Of a stretch of 64,000 nucleotides of DNA, positions 1 through 11,173 are shown one piece after another. The translations under genes were made by a program, and so were the position numbers. Each line of letters begins with the position of its first letter. The first letter of the stretch is position 1. The DNA is from Pseudogymnoascus destructans (lineage: Eukaryota > Ascomycota > Leotiomycetes > Thelebolales > Thelebolaceae), in contig NW_020167524.1 in assembly GCF_001641265.1 (NCBI RefSeq), positions 1,550,001-1,614,000 on the forward strand. The letters are read 5' to 3'. A model generated the notes under the pieces. It did not search any database, was not told the origin of the DNA, and saw only the letters and a list, made by a program, of their open reading frames with translations.

Positions 1-297
1 CATTGCTATCTAATCGAGTTTGGTAGGTTGAGCCGTAGGCGGTGGCAGAATTTCACGGAAACGAAACCAAAATGTTAAATATCGACTCAATTACGTCACA
101 TTTTGCTTAAACTGCATTGTCTTGGCAAGATGCCGTTCACATTTCATTGGGGGGCATTAAAAGATGCAGTAAAATAATACAAATACAAGTTTAAATTCAC
201 TACCCTGCATTGTAGAAACTAGCCGCCGGTTTCTCACTCGCAGTGGCCAATGCCGCCCGTATACATCGCTATATTAACTCCCGGATATGCAAACACC
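1..297. other. intergenic, 3' flank of LEO1
   Basis: AT-rich sequence downstream of the minus-strand LEO1 gene. I see no open frame or repeat worth naming; it presumably holds the LEO1 3' untranslated region. Confidence 0.5.
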
Positions 298-1593
298 TTA
301 CTCGTCGTCCTCATCGTCTTGAATAACCTGCCTTTTCCTCCTTCCACCACCTTCACCCCCAGCCTGAGCTGAAGCGCTTGGTACGGCACCAACGTCCTCA
401 TCCTCTCCCTCCGCATCCTCCTCTGATCCTGCATCGGTTTTCTGTTTCTTCGTCCTGTGGCTCTCTCCTTCATACTCCTCTTCCTCACTTTCGTCCCCGG
501 TCTCCGGCTCCTGTTCCTCATCACTCGGCGCCAAAAAGTCATCCTCCAGGTCATATTCATCGTCCCTACCCCTGGACAAATCATCATCGGAATCATAATC
601 TGCCCTGCGTGCTTTACGTCCTCCTTTTGGCGCAGGCCTCTTCTTCTTCGAAGAGATGCCACGTGCTCGGCCTTCAAGATCATCAAGGGATAGCCCACTG
701 CCGATAGCTCCGCGAACGCGTCCCACTGCCTGGTCGGCGCGTGCATTGGCTGCCTCGCGGCGCTTCTGGGATTTGAGACGCTCGCGTTCAGCTTGCTCAG
801 CTTGCCTCTTCTGCAAGTCTGGATCATGAGTGACAGAGATAAGTGCAGTGCCATCTTTATGGTCATTATGGCGGCCGGACTTCTCCATTGCAGCCCTGAG
901 CTTCATGATTGCTGTGTCTTGGAGGTTGTCGTTGAGCGCAACTGTGTACTGGTTGGTGACATGGCCAACGACCTGCATCACTTGAGACGCGATGTATGGG
1001 GTCGCAAGATAAGTGTGGGAATCAAGGACATCGTTGTACTCCTTGGAACCTGTCGGTGCGAGGGGTTTAGACGTCAGTTCGTAGGTAACGTCTCCGATGC
1101 TGATCGTAACTGATCCATCGCTCCATTTGTTGAAAAGGGTGTTGCTTTCAAGGAGACCAGTTGATTCATTCTTTCGGTAACGGATAGTAGAAGTAGCTGT
1201 TGCATATGCCGATTGGGATTGCGAGTCTGGTATTGGCGCAACAAAGCCCTCCTTGTTGAAGGCGTCCGCTTGTATTTTCACAAATTCGGGAACGCGCATG
1301 GTGTGAAGCTTCAGCAAGGTTAGTCAATTATTGCGCCAAAGAGAATTCGCACTCACTTCGCCATCTGTGGGAGTTGGGACTGGATGCGGCACGGCATAGA
1401 CATCCATAAGGCGTGCCTCTCGTTGTTCTGGCAATACGGGCTCATGTCGATCGATTCTGTCGTCACGTCCTTCATCGTCACCTGAGTCCAGTTCCCTATC
1501 ACTCAGATCACGAGCAGCCGGTGATCCAGCAGCATCATCATCATCGCCAAACAAGTTATCTTCATCAATGAGATCTTCGGGCTCGGAAGACAT
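298..1593 (-). CDS. LEO1: Paf1 complex subunit Leo1
   Basis: Two exons, 1593-1357 and 1308-298, joined by a 48-nt intron (donor GTGAGT, a TGACTAAC-like branch site, acceptor GAAG), phase 0, giving 415 aa. Leo1 is a nuclear subunit of the Paf1 complex, which travels with RNA polymerase II and supports H2B ubiquitination and H3K4 methylation. The N-terminus is very acidic (EPEDLIDEDNLFGDDDD). The central Leo1 domain starts near VPEFVKIQADAFN and includes STIRYR and KWSDGSVTISIG. The C-terminus alternates basic (KKKRPAPKGGRKARR) and acidic blocks and ends DDEDDE, as in fungal Leo1 proteins. It is divergent from the Mob2-type gene, with about 0.5 kb between the starts. Family identity is confident from the domain order. 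Confidence 0.93.
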
Positions 1594-2099
1594 GTCGCCA
1601 ATGTCTGCAGCGTGTTAATTGCTTGGAGCCTTGCAGCGTTCTTTGTGAGTGATAAAGTATCAGAAGCGTATTTGCGCTGTGAAATCCAGAGAAGCGCTGG
1701 TAGGAATTGACACGGGTCCAGACAGGTGAAGGACGGTAGTGTCGGAATTTGTTACTCGATGATTGATTTCGGGACCTGTGGTCACCTTGCAATTCAGCAA
1801 GGCTGATATGAGCAGCTGCGACTGGTACACCTAAGGAAATGATTGGCCAATAAGCGAGCGTGTAACTTGGACGTCTCAGCCTTTTGGAACTCCTATATTG
1901 GGCGCCGGTTCAAGAATCAGTACCAAAGTGACTTGTCCATATTCACGTTTATAAAGAGGATTGAGAACTTAAGCACCGTTTATCGTTTAAGGGCAGAACT
2001 TATCCGATACCATTCTGCTCTTTCAGGGCTCTATCTGTGGCACAACAACATCCACCCCCGATCGTTTGACCGAGTTTCAGACTCGTGACCGGCCTCAAG
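1594..2099. promoter_or_regulatory. shared promoter region, LEO1 / Mob2-type gene
   Basis: About 0.5 kb between two divergent start codons. Short open frames here show no family features. It must hold both promoters; I see no recognisable operator. Confidence 0.5.
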
Positions 2100-3812
2100 A
2101 TGTCCAACCTATTCAGTGGCATGTAAGTTCTCAACTGTTTCTTTTCTTGAATGAAGATCGGAGAAGGGGCTTGACTATGTGCCGGAGGCTGTTACTATTG
2201 GGCTTCTATGACAGCAAGATTCTGTGTTTGACGCTGGTGCCGCTTTTATCCTTTCTCCCCTCAGCGGGGGCTAAGCCAACGGCACACGAATGATATATTG
2301 ATATATGTCACCCTCAAGTGAGGAGTTTTCAGCAGAATAGAGTTTACGTTGTCATTGGCGGGACTTCCGTCTTCACTTTCATGGGCAAGCAGCTACTTTC
2401 ACTCTCGAAGTGGCGTGGACGTTGACCCAGATTGTATGGTCACCCTCCTCGTTTTAGACTTACACTCCTTGTCCAATTCTCCATTAGAGGATGTGTTGAA
2501 TATTTTCGAGAGGGATCAGTATGAGCGAGCAAAGCAGCCAGCGCAGTCTTGCCCTTGTGTCATTGTCACGATCGTCGAGCTGAAGATCTATGCTGACATT
2601 CCTGCTACTATAGCAGCGGCCGCTTTCGCGGAGCCCAGAGTAAGACTGGTCAATCTAAGACTCCAGTGGGATCTAACGATGGTCAAGGGCCCCCTCCGGT
2701 CCCCAACGTTCAAAACAGCAACCCCGCACCAAACCTAGCACCGCGCATGCCCCCTCTCCCAGCTTCGCCGTCCCTTTCATCGTCTATGTCACTAGGTGAA
2801 TCGGCTGCTCCTCCGGCCACGAACAGCTCCGACCCGCTGTCTGGATACAACCTACCCAGGCCAAAGCCATTATGGCTGAACGCAATGCATGCCAAGCATA
2901 TTGTCAAGGGTAACTTTATGACCCTGTCGGCCAAACCAAAGACTTTGGAACAGGGTGAATGGGTGGCACATCAAGGTGAGCTACTCGATACTCGCTCTAA
3001 TTGTTCTGGAGCTAAACATTACAGTGGTTGAGCACTATCGCAATCTTTGGCTATTTGTTCGTGTGATCCATGAGAAGGATGAAGATGGAACCACCATCTG
3101 CAACCCAAAGACCTGCTCCCGCATGTCAGCTGGAGCGTAAGAACCCCCTGGCCCCTTTCCACATCTCCTATTTCATATCCTAACGCACACAAGAAACCAC
3201 TCTTTCACCTGGCTTAACTCCCGCCGTGAACCTGTTGAGGTCCCTGCGCACGAGTACATCTCCCTGATGCAACGCTGGATCTCTGGCAAGGTCGAAAACA
3301 CCGATATCTTCCCCACAGACCCTGCCTCGGTGTCGTTCGCCTATAACACTGCCGCTCCCGGCCCCGCCTCCGCCAGTACCTACCCCTCAGGTTCGGGTTT
3401 ATCAAACGCCGGAACACCCATCCCCGCCCCACCGACCTCCTCGACCATTCCTATCGCCGCCTTGTCTGGTTCCGACTGGGTCGGCAAGTCATCCGGATTC
3501 CCTCCCGAGTTCGTCCAAGTTTGCCAAGCCATCTTCCGCCAGATGTTCCGCGTCTACGCCCACCTGTACTGGGCCCACTTCAGCGAGCCCTTCTATGACC
3601 TGAGCCTGGAGAAACAACTCAACAGCTGCTTCTCGCACTTTATCCTCACTTCTATGGCGCTGGAGATGCTAAAGCCGCATGAGCTGGACCCGATGCAGCC
3701 TCTGGTTGATCTCTGGGCTGCAAACGGCACATTCCCTCCCGAGAGCCGCGCATATGCTTGCGCCAACGTCGAGGCGGGAAAGAGGTTGCTGGAGATCAGC
3801 GGCGCTGCCTAG
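2100..3812 (+). CDS. Mob1/phocein family kinase activator, Mob2-type
   Basis: Four exons: 2100-2122, 2614-2975, 3025-3136 and 3194-3812, 371 aa. The 23-nt first exon gives MSNLFSG and is followed by a 491-nt intron with a perfect GTAAGT donor and a CTACTATAG acceptor. The joined start reads MSNLFSGISGRFRGAQSK. Mob proteins bind and activate NDR/LATS kinases; Mob2 partners the Orb6/Cot-1 kinase in polarity and hyphal growth. Zinc-binding residues are visible as C-x4-C in ICNPKTC and two histidines in YAHLYWAHF. SLEKQLNSCFSHFI is closer to Mob2 than to Mob1. A proline/serine/alanine-rich insertion of about 45 residues follows DIFPTDP. The subtype is inferred from remembered family patterns, so Mob2 is likely but not certain; family membership is certain. 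Confidence 0.88.
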
Positions 3813-4175
3813 ATCGGCAGTTAGACGAGGGGCCTCCCCGATTGTTGTGCAAAACGTTGGGTAGTGTCGCAGCATAACAAAGCGTGGTTGCCTTGGGTAA
3901 TGACATGATCGAGGGATACACATCGCACTCGGAATGAGAAATGAAAGGAAGGGATGGGATGGGATGAGATGCGTGCGTCTCACCCATTGGCCTAGTTGTT
4001 TACATACATGCGTACTTCATCACAACATCAACATGTTCACTCAAGCCAGCACTACATGAGCGCATTTAAGAATGGATAAAAACATCAACGACGGAAATCA
4101 TATTTGATTCAACATCGTTCTATTTGCTTGATACTTTCATGTGATCTTTAACGCTTGCTAACTACGAAGACGTGA
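3813..4175. other. convergent intergenic region
   Basis: Lies between the 3' ends of the Mob2-type gene and the DUF3237 gene. It contains a short GGGAT-type repeat near 3950-3970. No gene is seen. Confidence 0.5.
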
Positions 4176-5103
4176 TTAGGCCTGCACCTGACTGATTTTG
4201 TACTCGACGGTTAGGTTTCCGTCCTCGACAATGAAGCGACCATTGCCAACGTAGATCTTCTGCTCCAGAGGACGGAGTTCTTCGGAGCCGGTTTCAAAGG
4301 TTACGTGGGTTGCTGGAAACAGTATTAGACAAGTATTATGGGCGGCACAGGAGGCGTGAGGGACAGGGAGTTGGATAGGTGAAAGAGGCAGTGAAAGTGT
4401 TTGAGGATCTATTCGAAAATAGGATATAGGAAGGTGTGGTACTCACAAATATTCCCGAACTCGATAGTCTTGGCATCTGGAGCCCCGCCCAGGACTTTGA
4501 AAATAGCCTCGGTCGTCTCGATGTGGCCTGTGTAGTAGAGGGTGATCAAGGCGCCAGACTCGTCTTTGAGGAGAGACTTCACGTCGAGGCGAAAGAAGTC
4601 TCCGGACGTATCAGGCTTGATGTAGTCGCTGCCACTAATGAAAGAGGCATTGAGTTTAATCGGGTAGCCAGGCTCAGAGGTTAGGCTCCCAGATGTGATA
4701 TCAACAACTGAGATGCCTCCTGGGTGTTGACTGGTAGCACCTGTAATTGGGTGAGCCTTGATATTGGCCTGCGGGATGTTAGTGGTGGGCATATGAGAAA
4801 GGGCATTAGGTCGTGATTTGACGCATCGCAGTTGAGAGGGGAAGAAAGAAGCTCGGCTGACAGGGCGGCAATGGACGAAGGTGAGTAAAAAATAAAAGCG
4901 ACAGATGACAGGTCACAGGTATATAAACGACAACAAATATTTCAGGATAAGTATACTCATAATTTGACGCCACGAGCAGAGAAGACCAGGGGTAGAAATC
5001 GAAACCATCGCTGCTGACGCGATACCCCGCAGCCCAAAGAAGAAGACAGATCGCATACCTTCAGAGTAAACGCAGGGACTAAGGTGGAAAATCCGTCCGA
5101 CAT
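4176..5103 (-). CDS. DUF3237 family protein
   Basis: Three exons: 5103-5059, 4768-4447 and 4312-4176, 167 aa. The first exon (MSDGFSTLVPAFTLK) joins in phase 0 to ANIKAHPITG across a 290-nt intron. The second intron (donor GTGAGT, acceptor CCAG) leads to THVTFETGSEE. The pattern MSD..P.LVPAFT at the start, GSDYIKPDTSGDFFRLDVK in the middle and IYVGNGRF near the end is that of the DUF3237 (UPF0311) beta-barrel family, found in bacteria and fungi, with no assigned reaction. A shorter start at 4792 is open but would lose the conserved LVPAF segment. There is no signal peptide, so it is probably cytosolic. No function can be inferred from its neighbours. Confidence 0.82.
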
Positions 5104-5670
5104 GATAGCAGCTTTTGTTGGGGATTCGGAATAACCTGGAAAGATCGAGTCTTAAAAGTTAAGGCGTTAATATGGATGTTGAAACGATTGATGTTTATGG
5201 GAGCTGACAGTGTTACACTTCCCCGCCATGGTGGTGCATTGTGGTACTCGCGCTAAGTGCGATCTGGTGCTCGGGTCGCGGGGTGGTTTTGCTCTGGCAC
5301 TGGCATCTTGCGCGGGAAATTATGGCGCAAGAGGTCATGGAATGGAAAGTGCTTCAAGAGGAATTTTAGAAGAAGAAATGAATCTTACTGCTCTCTTTGC
5401 GCATCAATATTGTTATTTATATTCAGAGAGCCTATTTACTTAATCGTAGGTGGAAGCAAAGTCACATAGTAAATTAACGTATTTCACATGCGAATGGCCG
5501 CCCACACAAGCGAGTGGCCCAGCTCATTTTACAAAAATCACAAACTTTGTAACTAAATATCTTAACAACAGTTAAATAATAAATTATAAAACAATGTACT
5601 TGGCCTTTTATAGGCGTTTAAACAGCACTAATTGAATTTTAAGGCAATTAGCCTTATGGTTATTAAGATA
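5104..5670. other. intergenic, edge of first transposon cluster
   Basis: Upstream region of the DUF3237 gene up to about 5.25 kb, then increasingly AT-rich sequence leading into transposon relics. No supported gene. Confidence 0.4.
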
Positions 5671-6365
5671 CAGTAAACCCCGATATAAGGATACCATCGG
5701 GGCTACAATAAAATAAGGATAAACCGAGGTATCCTTATATCGGGGGTCACGAGTTTCAAGACGTATTTTCACAAGTATTGTTCTATTTACATACAAAAAA
5801 GTTATCTAGAGTCCTCTGGTTCTTTTTGAGACTTTTAACATCAAGAGCTCTCTTCCAAGTCTATCTAACACCTTAATATTGTGTGATCTGTCCTCCCTAG
5901 CTATCTCAAATAGTTATAGAGTCTCAAGAGCACAAATAGCCTTAGATATAGAGACAGGAGGCTCTATCTCTTCGTCTCCCTCTCCTATATCATTCTTGAT
6001 CTCGACTGTAAGTTTCGATAATTGCCTCTATTACATAGTCATCTAGATCATTGATCTCTTCAGCAGGAGGGTTAACAGTCTTATTCGGATCTTTATTAGT
6101 CTAGAGGATTCGGAGGATATAATCAACCCATTGTCGTTGATAATGGAGTTTGAAGGATGTGATTATCCCTTGATCTAGAGGCTGCTAGTAAGAGGTAGTA
6201 TTTGGCGGAAGCCATCAAATCTTGACATTTTCAAGGCTGTCTAGCCCTCCTATCTTTTGTACACTGAGTTCATGGCCTGAAAAGTTGTCAAGGAGTAAGA
6301 TGACCTTCCATCCCTGCATCTCATTATCAAACCACTGTAGGAAACGCTCGCATATAACCCCTGTC
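5671..6365 (-). pseudogene. jerky/Tigger-type (pogo superfamily) DDE transposase relic
   Basis: Read on the minus strand from about 6360 to 5950, the sequence gives the DDE endonuclease core: ILLLDNFSGHEL (the second catalytic Asp region) followed by WLPPNTTS and QPLDQGII, interrupted by stop codons where C-to-T changes would explain them. The + strand at 5671 begins CAGTAAACCCCGATATAAGG directly after a TA, as expected of a terminal repeat of this group, and a 14-15 bp inverted copy of GATATAAGGATACC lies at 5728-5742. Only the 3' half of the element is left; the 5' side is replaced by a minisatellite at 6.39 kb. It is non-functional. Confidence 0.75.
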
Positions 6366-6389
6366 TGTTACGATTACAGCTCACAGCTT

Positions 6390-6470
6390 GTCACAGCTTG
6401 TTACGGTTGTTACGGTTGTTACGGTTGTTATGGTTGTTACGGTTATTACGGTTATTACAGTTGTTATGGG
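6390..6470. repeat. 9-bp minisatellite (TTACGGTTG)
   Basis: Tandem imperfect copies of TTACGGTTG with G/T/A variants. Open frames across it translate only to repetitive Tyr-Gly-Cys or Val-Thr strings, so they are not genes. Confidence 0.9.
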
Positions 6471-6659
6471 GATTGCGGGTGTAGCCTTAGCCACAAGGTT
6501 ACAACCGCTGAGCAGACAACTGTATGTTATGAGGAATAGCCTCACCTTCCTTCCTTCTTCTTCTTCTTCTTCTCTCTTTAGATTCAATCTAGATTACTTT
6601 TCCTGGACTGGCATCATGACCTCTATGACCATTGTAACATAAGATTGAATCTCTTTTCT

Positions 6660-6900
6660 TCATTAGCTCATCCTGAGCAAGAAACTAGAAACCAGCACAA
6701 ACCTTCGAGCAACAGAACCCTCAAACCAGAAACCAGCACAACCTTTGAGCAACAGAACCTCCAGAACCAGAAATCGAAACTCGGACCAACCAGAGCTACA
6801 CATTGAACCAGAACCAGAACCAGAATACCAGAACATCAAATCCAGAAACCACAAGTCAACTCAATACCACACTCAAGCATCAGAACCCAGAACTTTATAT
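6660..6900. repeat. imperfect AACCAGCACA-type repeats
   Basis: Degenerate tandem copies built on AACCAGCACAACC, AGCAACAGAACC and ACCAGAACCAGA. They lie just before the gypsy gag and may be the decayed LTR or leader of that element; no boundary can be fixed. Confidence 0.5.
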
Positions 6901-7286
6901 CAGCAGAATTAGACCTTTCCGTGACGCTCCCTCAACAAGGATATAACTGTGACGGAAGTGCGCTCCTCTTGAGTGGCTCGTACGGCCGACAACTGCAAAT
7001 AGGGCCTTCACCACATATGTGTCTAGTTCCTGATACCAACAAAGTCAGAAGAAGATCCTGACCTCAACAATTCCAAGGACAAGAAGTGAAGCCTGCTATA
7101 ATGGCACGCGATGCACAAGAACTTGTCATCCGTGACAGGAGTCAAGATCAAGGACAAGAAACCCAATCTACTACAAGCAATGAGGACTGCTTAGAAAGCC
7201 ACACCTACAATAGAAGGGAAACACTACTCGAGGATCCAGAACACCAAGCTACCCTTCGCATTTGGTAGCTTAAAGACCTCTCAGTT

Positions 7287-8749
7287 ATGAGCACCTGGAG
7301 CCAAGCCCAGAGAGAGGCTGCACTTCAAATCCAAAAGCAGATGATGGAGGATTATGATCATGTCACCCAGCTCTACAATACTACCCTCCAGAAGAGTCGA
7401 GAGGAGAAGGCTACATATGATGACAATATCAGCCAGCTACAAGAGGTTATCCAAGCTCATGAGCAGACAATGGTAGGACAAGCTGCTGTTGTGAAATATC
7501 TTGAAAATGAGAAGTCAAAAAGCAGCACTACTCGCAATAGAGAATCACACCAGAAATCCACTAAGATCCCAGACCCTCCTACTCTCACAGACGGAATAGA
7601 GCCAGCTTATGACGATTGGAGCATTAAGATAAAGATGAAGCTCGAGGCGAACCTTGACCATTTTCCTACTCCAGCCCTTCAGATGGGTTATGTGCAAAGC
7701 AGACTAGGTGGCAAAGCCTCCTCTCACATCAATCCACGCCTTCGATCTACTCAGAACAAGTTTCAAACTGTAGAGGAAATGTATGAAGTCCTAGACAGAG
7801 TTGTTACGGCTACGGTAACGTGACATCATGGTTACAGGACCAGGACCTAGTAACGTGACGTGTGAGTCACAGGGGGCAAGCGGGGTAGGCTGCCATGACG
7901 GGGCTAATGGATAGTTGCAGAAACTAGTGGATATTGGATAGTTGAGCTATCCATGAACTATCCTGAATATCTAGCTATCCGCCAACTATCCAGATTACCC
8001 ATGAGGCACGACGCCACTATATAAGTAGATAGTATTTCCTTAGATAGGAGCTTCGTGCTCAACTCAATATAGTATTCTTTACAATACTGTAACGTGTTAC
8101 TTGGAAAGCCTTTGTGTCTAATCCCCTGCCTCCTCTGTCAAGTCAACCTTACGCAAGAAACCTCTGTGTCTTCTATCGTTTAGAAGTCAGCGTTACAAGA
8201 GTCTTCAGTGATCCAGAGCGCCGCTTTACTGCACAATGCGCTTATAGAAAGCTCTTCCAAAACAAGGATAACTTTCCTACCTTTTGGGCAGAGTTCCAGA
8301 GACTCACTGTTGAACTGGATTACTCAGAGGAGACCCTCATTGATGACCTCCGCCATAAGGTTAATACGAAGATGCAGACTGCTTTAATAGCAGAGATAAA
8401 TCCAAGCTCTCTCCATGCCTTTGCACAAAAGTGCTTACTGATTGATCAGAATATCCAGCAACTTCAAATCCAAGATGCTTGCACTGTCCCTCGAGTTATT
8501 CAGCAAGCCTTTAAGCCACAAGACTTTCACAGTAAGGCTAAGCAGCCTACTACAAACCCACCTGCTGGCTTTAGACCACCAAGACTATATTGTGCACCAC
8601 ATCAGAACCCTGCAACTAAGAAGTTAATGCAGGAAAGCCGCTGCTTCCATTGCCAGCAAACTGGACACCGAGCTTATGAATGTCCTACCAAGAATGCTCA
8701 AGTCCACGAAGTTAGCACTTATGATGCTCCACTTTCGGGAAAAGAATAA
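7287..8749 (+). pseudogene. gypsy gag, interrupted by solo LTR-B
   Basis: The N-terminal part (MSTWSQAQREAALQIQK) has a coiled-coil-like Gln/Glu-rich stretch. The capsid part includes YDDWSIKIKMKLE and reaches EEMYEVLDRV at 7801, then resumes at 8198 with FSDPERRFTAQCAYRKL. A CCHC zinc knuckle (CFHCQQTGHRAYEC) lies near the C-terminus. The frame on both sides of the insertion matches exactly if the LTR and one copy of its 5-bp duplication are ignored, so gag was intact when the LTR arrived. Confidence 0.88.
7802..8197 (+). mobile_element. solo LTR-B (copy B1)
   Basis: 396 bp beginning TGTTACGGCT and ending AGCGTTACA, flanked by an exact 5-bp target duplication AGAGT (7797-7801 and 8198-8202). 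The TG...CA ends and 5-bp duplication are the marks of an LTR inserted by a retroelement integrase and later reduced to a solo LTR. It contains a promoter-like TATATAAG near 8020. No internal coding region is present. Confidence 0.93.
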
Positions 8750-8849
8750 CCTTCAGACAAGACGTCACTGAAGGTGTCATGACAGCCAGAATGCAACTTC
8801 TTCCTCAAGCTTTGGATTAGATCCAGATACTCCATTCATAGTTACTTGT

Positions 8850-9338
8850 ATGATAGGAAAATCAAAAATCAAAGCACAAGCTCTTATCGATACTGGAGCT
8901 ACTGGAGGAAACTTTGTGAATGCTGTTGACACAGAACGAATTTGTGAGATAGAAGGCATATCACCAATAGAGCTTTTAAAGCCACGCCCTATTCAAGGCT
9001 TTGATGGAACAGCAGCCCCTCCCATCACTCATGCTATATACCCTCGCCTACAGGTCCAAGACCATGTTGAAAGTCTATGCCCTCTATTCATCACCACTCT
9101 TGGGAAACATTCTGTCATTCTTGGGAAGGCTTGGATGAAGCAACATGGAGTTATACTTGATATGGTAAATGACCAAGTCATATTACTAAAGGTCATTGCC
9201 AGCACACTACACCAACGAATACTCAAAATCCGAAACCTACATTACCCCAAGTCAATAAGCAAATACAAGATGACAAAGCTTGGTAGCCAGCCCTCCAACC
9301 TCCTTATAAGAACAAGAACACATGCACTGTCGCAATGA
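8850..9338 (+). pseudogene. gypsy aspartic protease region
   Basis: An open segment with the retropepsin active site LIDTGATGG near residue 12, followed by the flap region and VILGKAWMKQHG, where the ILG-x-W motif is typical of gypsy proteases. It is separated from gag by stop codons and from RT by frame changes, so it is part of a dead pol. Confidence 0.85.
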
Positions 9339-9492
9339 TTGGAGCCGCACCATTTAATATGCTTCAGAAGCAGAAGGGAGCTGAGGTTTTTGCAGTATCA
9401 TTTAAAGATATACTCGCTGAACAGGCAAAGGAGAAAGTGAAGGAAATTGACCCAAAACTAATTCTCCCAAAGGAGTTCCATGAATATCCGAT

Positions 9493-10232
9493 GTGTTCTC
9501 AAAGCAGGCTGCAGATGAACTCCCCCCTCACCGATATGCAGACCACCACATCGTCTTAGAACAAGATTCGAAATTAGGACATGCACCCCTTTACAACATG
9601 TCAAAGGAGGAACTTGATCTTGTGAAGAAATATATTGACGACAACTTGTCGAAAGGATTTATTGAAGCTAGCAAAGCTCCCTTTGCCTCTCCTGTCCTTT
9701 TCGTCTGCAAACCAGGTGGCGGATGATTACCACAAGTTAAATGCCATTACAAGAAAAGACTCATACCCGCTACCCCTCATCGATGAAACATTGGCTCAGA
9801 TCACAGGTGCCAAATATCTTACAAAGATTGACATTCGTCATGCATTTAATCAAATCCATATGCAAACAAAAGAAGATGAAGATCTCACTACCTTTAAGAC
9901 GAGATTTGGATCATACAAGTACAAGGTCCTCGCTTGGCCTTACAAATGGCCCTGCAATATTCCAGCGATATATGAACGAAACCCTTATGGAATACATAAA
10001 CAAATTTGTTACAGCATATATGGATGATCTTCTCATCTATAGTGCGCATCGATCTGAGCATACCCAGCACGTGCAAATGGTTTTACAGAAGCTCCGCGAA
10101 GCTGGACTACAAGCAGACATTGCAAAATGTGAATCTATGTCCAAGAAACAAAATTCCTAGGGCTTATCATTGGAATCTACGGCATGAGAATGGACCCCGC
10201 AAAAGTCCAAACTATACTTGAATGGAAAGCAC
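9493..10232 (+). pseudogene. gypsy reverse transcriptase region
   Basis: Segments in changing frames: SKGFIEASKAPFASPVLFV, then (after a stop near 9724) LNAITRKDSYPLPLIDE, YLTKIDIRHAFNQI, then a frame shift to GPAIFQRYMNE and the catalytic YMDDLLIY near 10.02 kb. These are RT palm and finger motifs of Ty3/gypsy elements. At least one stop and one frameshift make it inactive. Confidence 0.88.
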
Positions 10233-10237
10233 CAAGA

Positions 10238-11173
10238 TGTAATGGTGGGTGCACCAGATATGAGAATCTAGCCACCCAAGGAAGGGATGAATTTACTAAG
10301 ACAACACACTGTCTTAGGAAACAGAGCCAAAGGGTTGTAGCTTAGACTATTCCACAACGCAGCAATCAGGTGTATGATGTGGTGAAGTGGTTTAGACAAG
10401 TTGCAACAAATGTTGAGTCTGAGAACTCAGGGGTAAGTCAGAGGTTAGCACCTCACTGACTTTTCAAAAACAGAGAATAACAAGATCAATGCTTGGAAGC
10501 TTGGAAAAGACGTAGAAGTATGTGCTAGTCAATTTACTGTATTGCCTGCTTGCCCTTTCTTAAGGAAAGGGCAATCCTATTTATGCCAAAGGAGTGTAGT
10601 TCTCTCATTTTCCATGACTTTCCATGACTAACCAGGCTTGGTAAATGTATTAGAAATCAAGTGCGACCCACAACTAGCTTGCTAATCATGTAGTGAACGT
10701 AAGAGAATCCCATAGAACCATCTCTTGGGTTCCTAGCCTATAGGAAGTGAAAAGGAGGTCCAAGGTCAGAGTACCTATAGATAAATTATGTCATAACTTA
10801 ACCAATCTTGTGGGTAACTAAGGAGCGATGACGTGTAATGAATCATAGAGGGTTGTAGAAGCTTCTAGAGCTATCGTTCATGTTTCTAGGCCTCTAGTTG
10901 GTAGAGATATGCCATGTGGTAGTATTGGCCCACCCCCTTAAGGAGGAGATTTTCTTAATAACTTGTTCAATGAGTGTCCAAATGATATGCCGTGATGTAT
11001 GTAGCATAAACAGATGTAGTAGAAGAGTTTGCAGCAATCGTTGAGTAGTATTGCTTCTGTTGTTGGTGTGATAAGCCAAGATATGTATGGTGACTTGTAG
11101 GTTTGAGGAGGAGATTTCTAAGTTTGCTCTTGAGTTTGATAGCAAACTGAGTGCAACAAATGTCAGTATGACA
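10238..11173 (+). mobile_element. solo LTR-A (copy A1)
   Basis: 936 bp beginning TGTAATGGTGGGTGC and ending TCAGTATGACA. The left flank is CAAGA and the right flank CAAGC, four of five bases the same. The left neighbour is gypsy pol but the right neighbour is a Fot transposase, so the two flanks do not come from one insertion site. It differs from copy A3 by a dozen or more substitutions and a 6-bp indel. Open frames inside it have no similarity to proteins I know. Confidence 0.85.

Larger units (their letters stand above)
6900..10237 (+). mobile_element. Ty3/gypsy retrotransposon, truncated and broken
   Basis: Plus-strand gag, aspartic protease and reverse transcriptase in the usual order. 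Gag runs from about 7287 and ends at 8749; a solo LTR splits it at 7802-8197. The pol part carries several stops and frameshifts. The element stops abruptly at 10237, inside the segment after RT that reads VQTILEWKAP in gypsy elements, because another solo LTR (LTR-A) begins there. RNase H and integrase are not found on the far side. The 5' LTR was not resolved. It cannot move by itself. Confidence 0.9.

Noticed and set aside
2349..2738. 129-aa ORF upstream of the Mob2-type gene
   Set aside because: It lies in the 491-nt first intron and overlaps exon 2 in another frame; the spliced reading gives the conserved protein.
5210..5469. Two overlapping 70-77 aa ORFs near 5.2-5.5 kb
   Set aside because: Open in two frames at once with no recognisable motif; likely promoter and spacer DNA.
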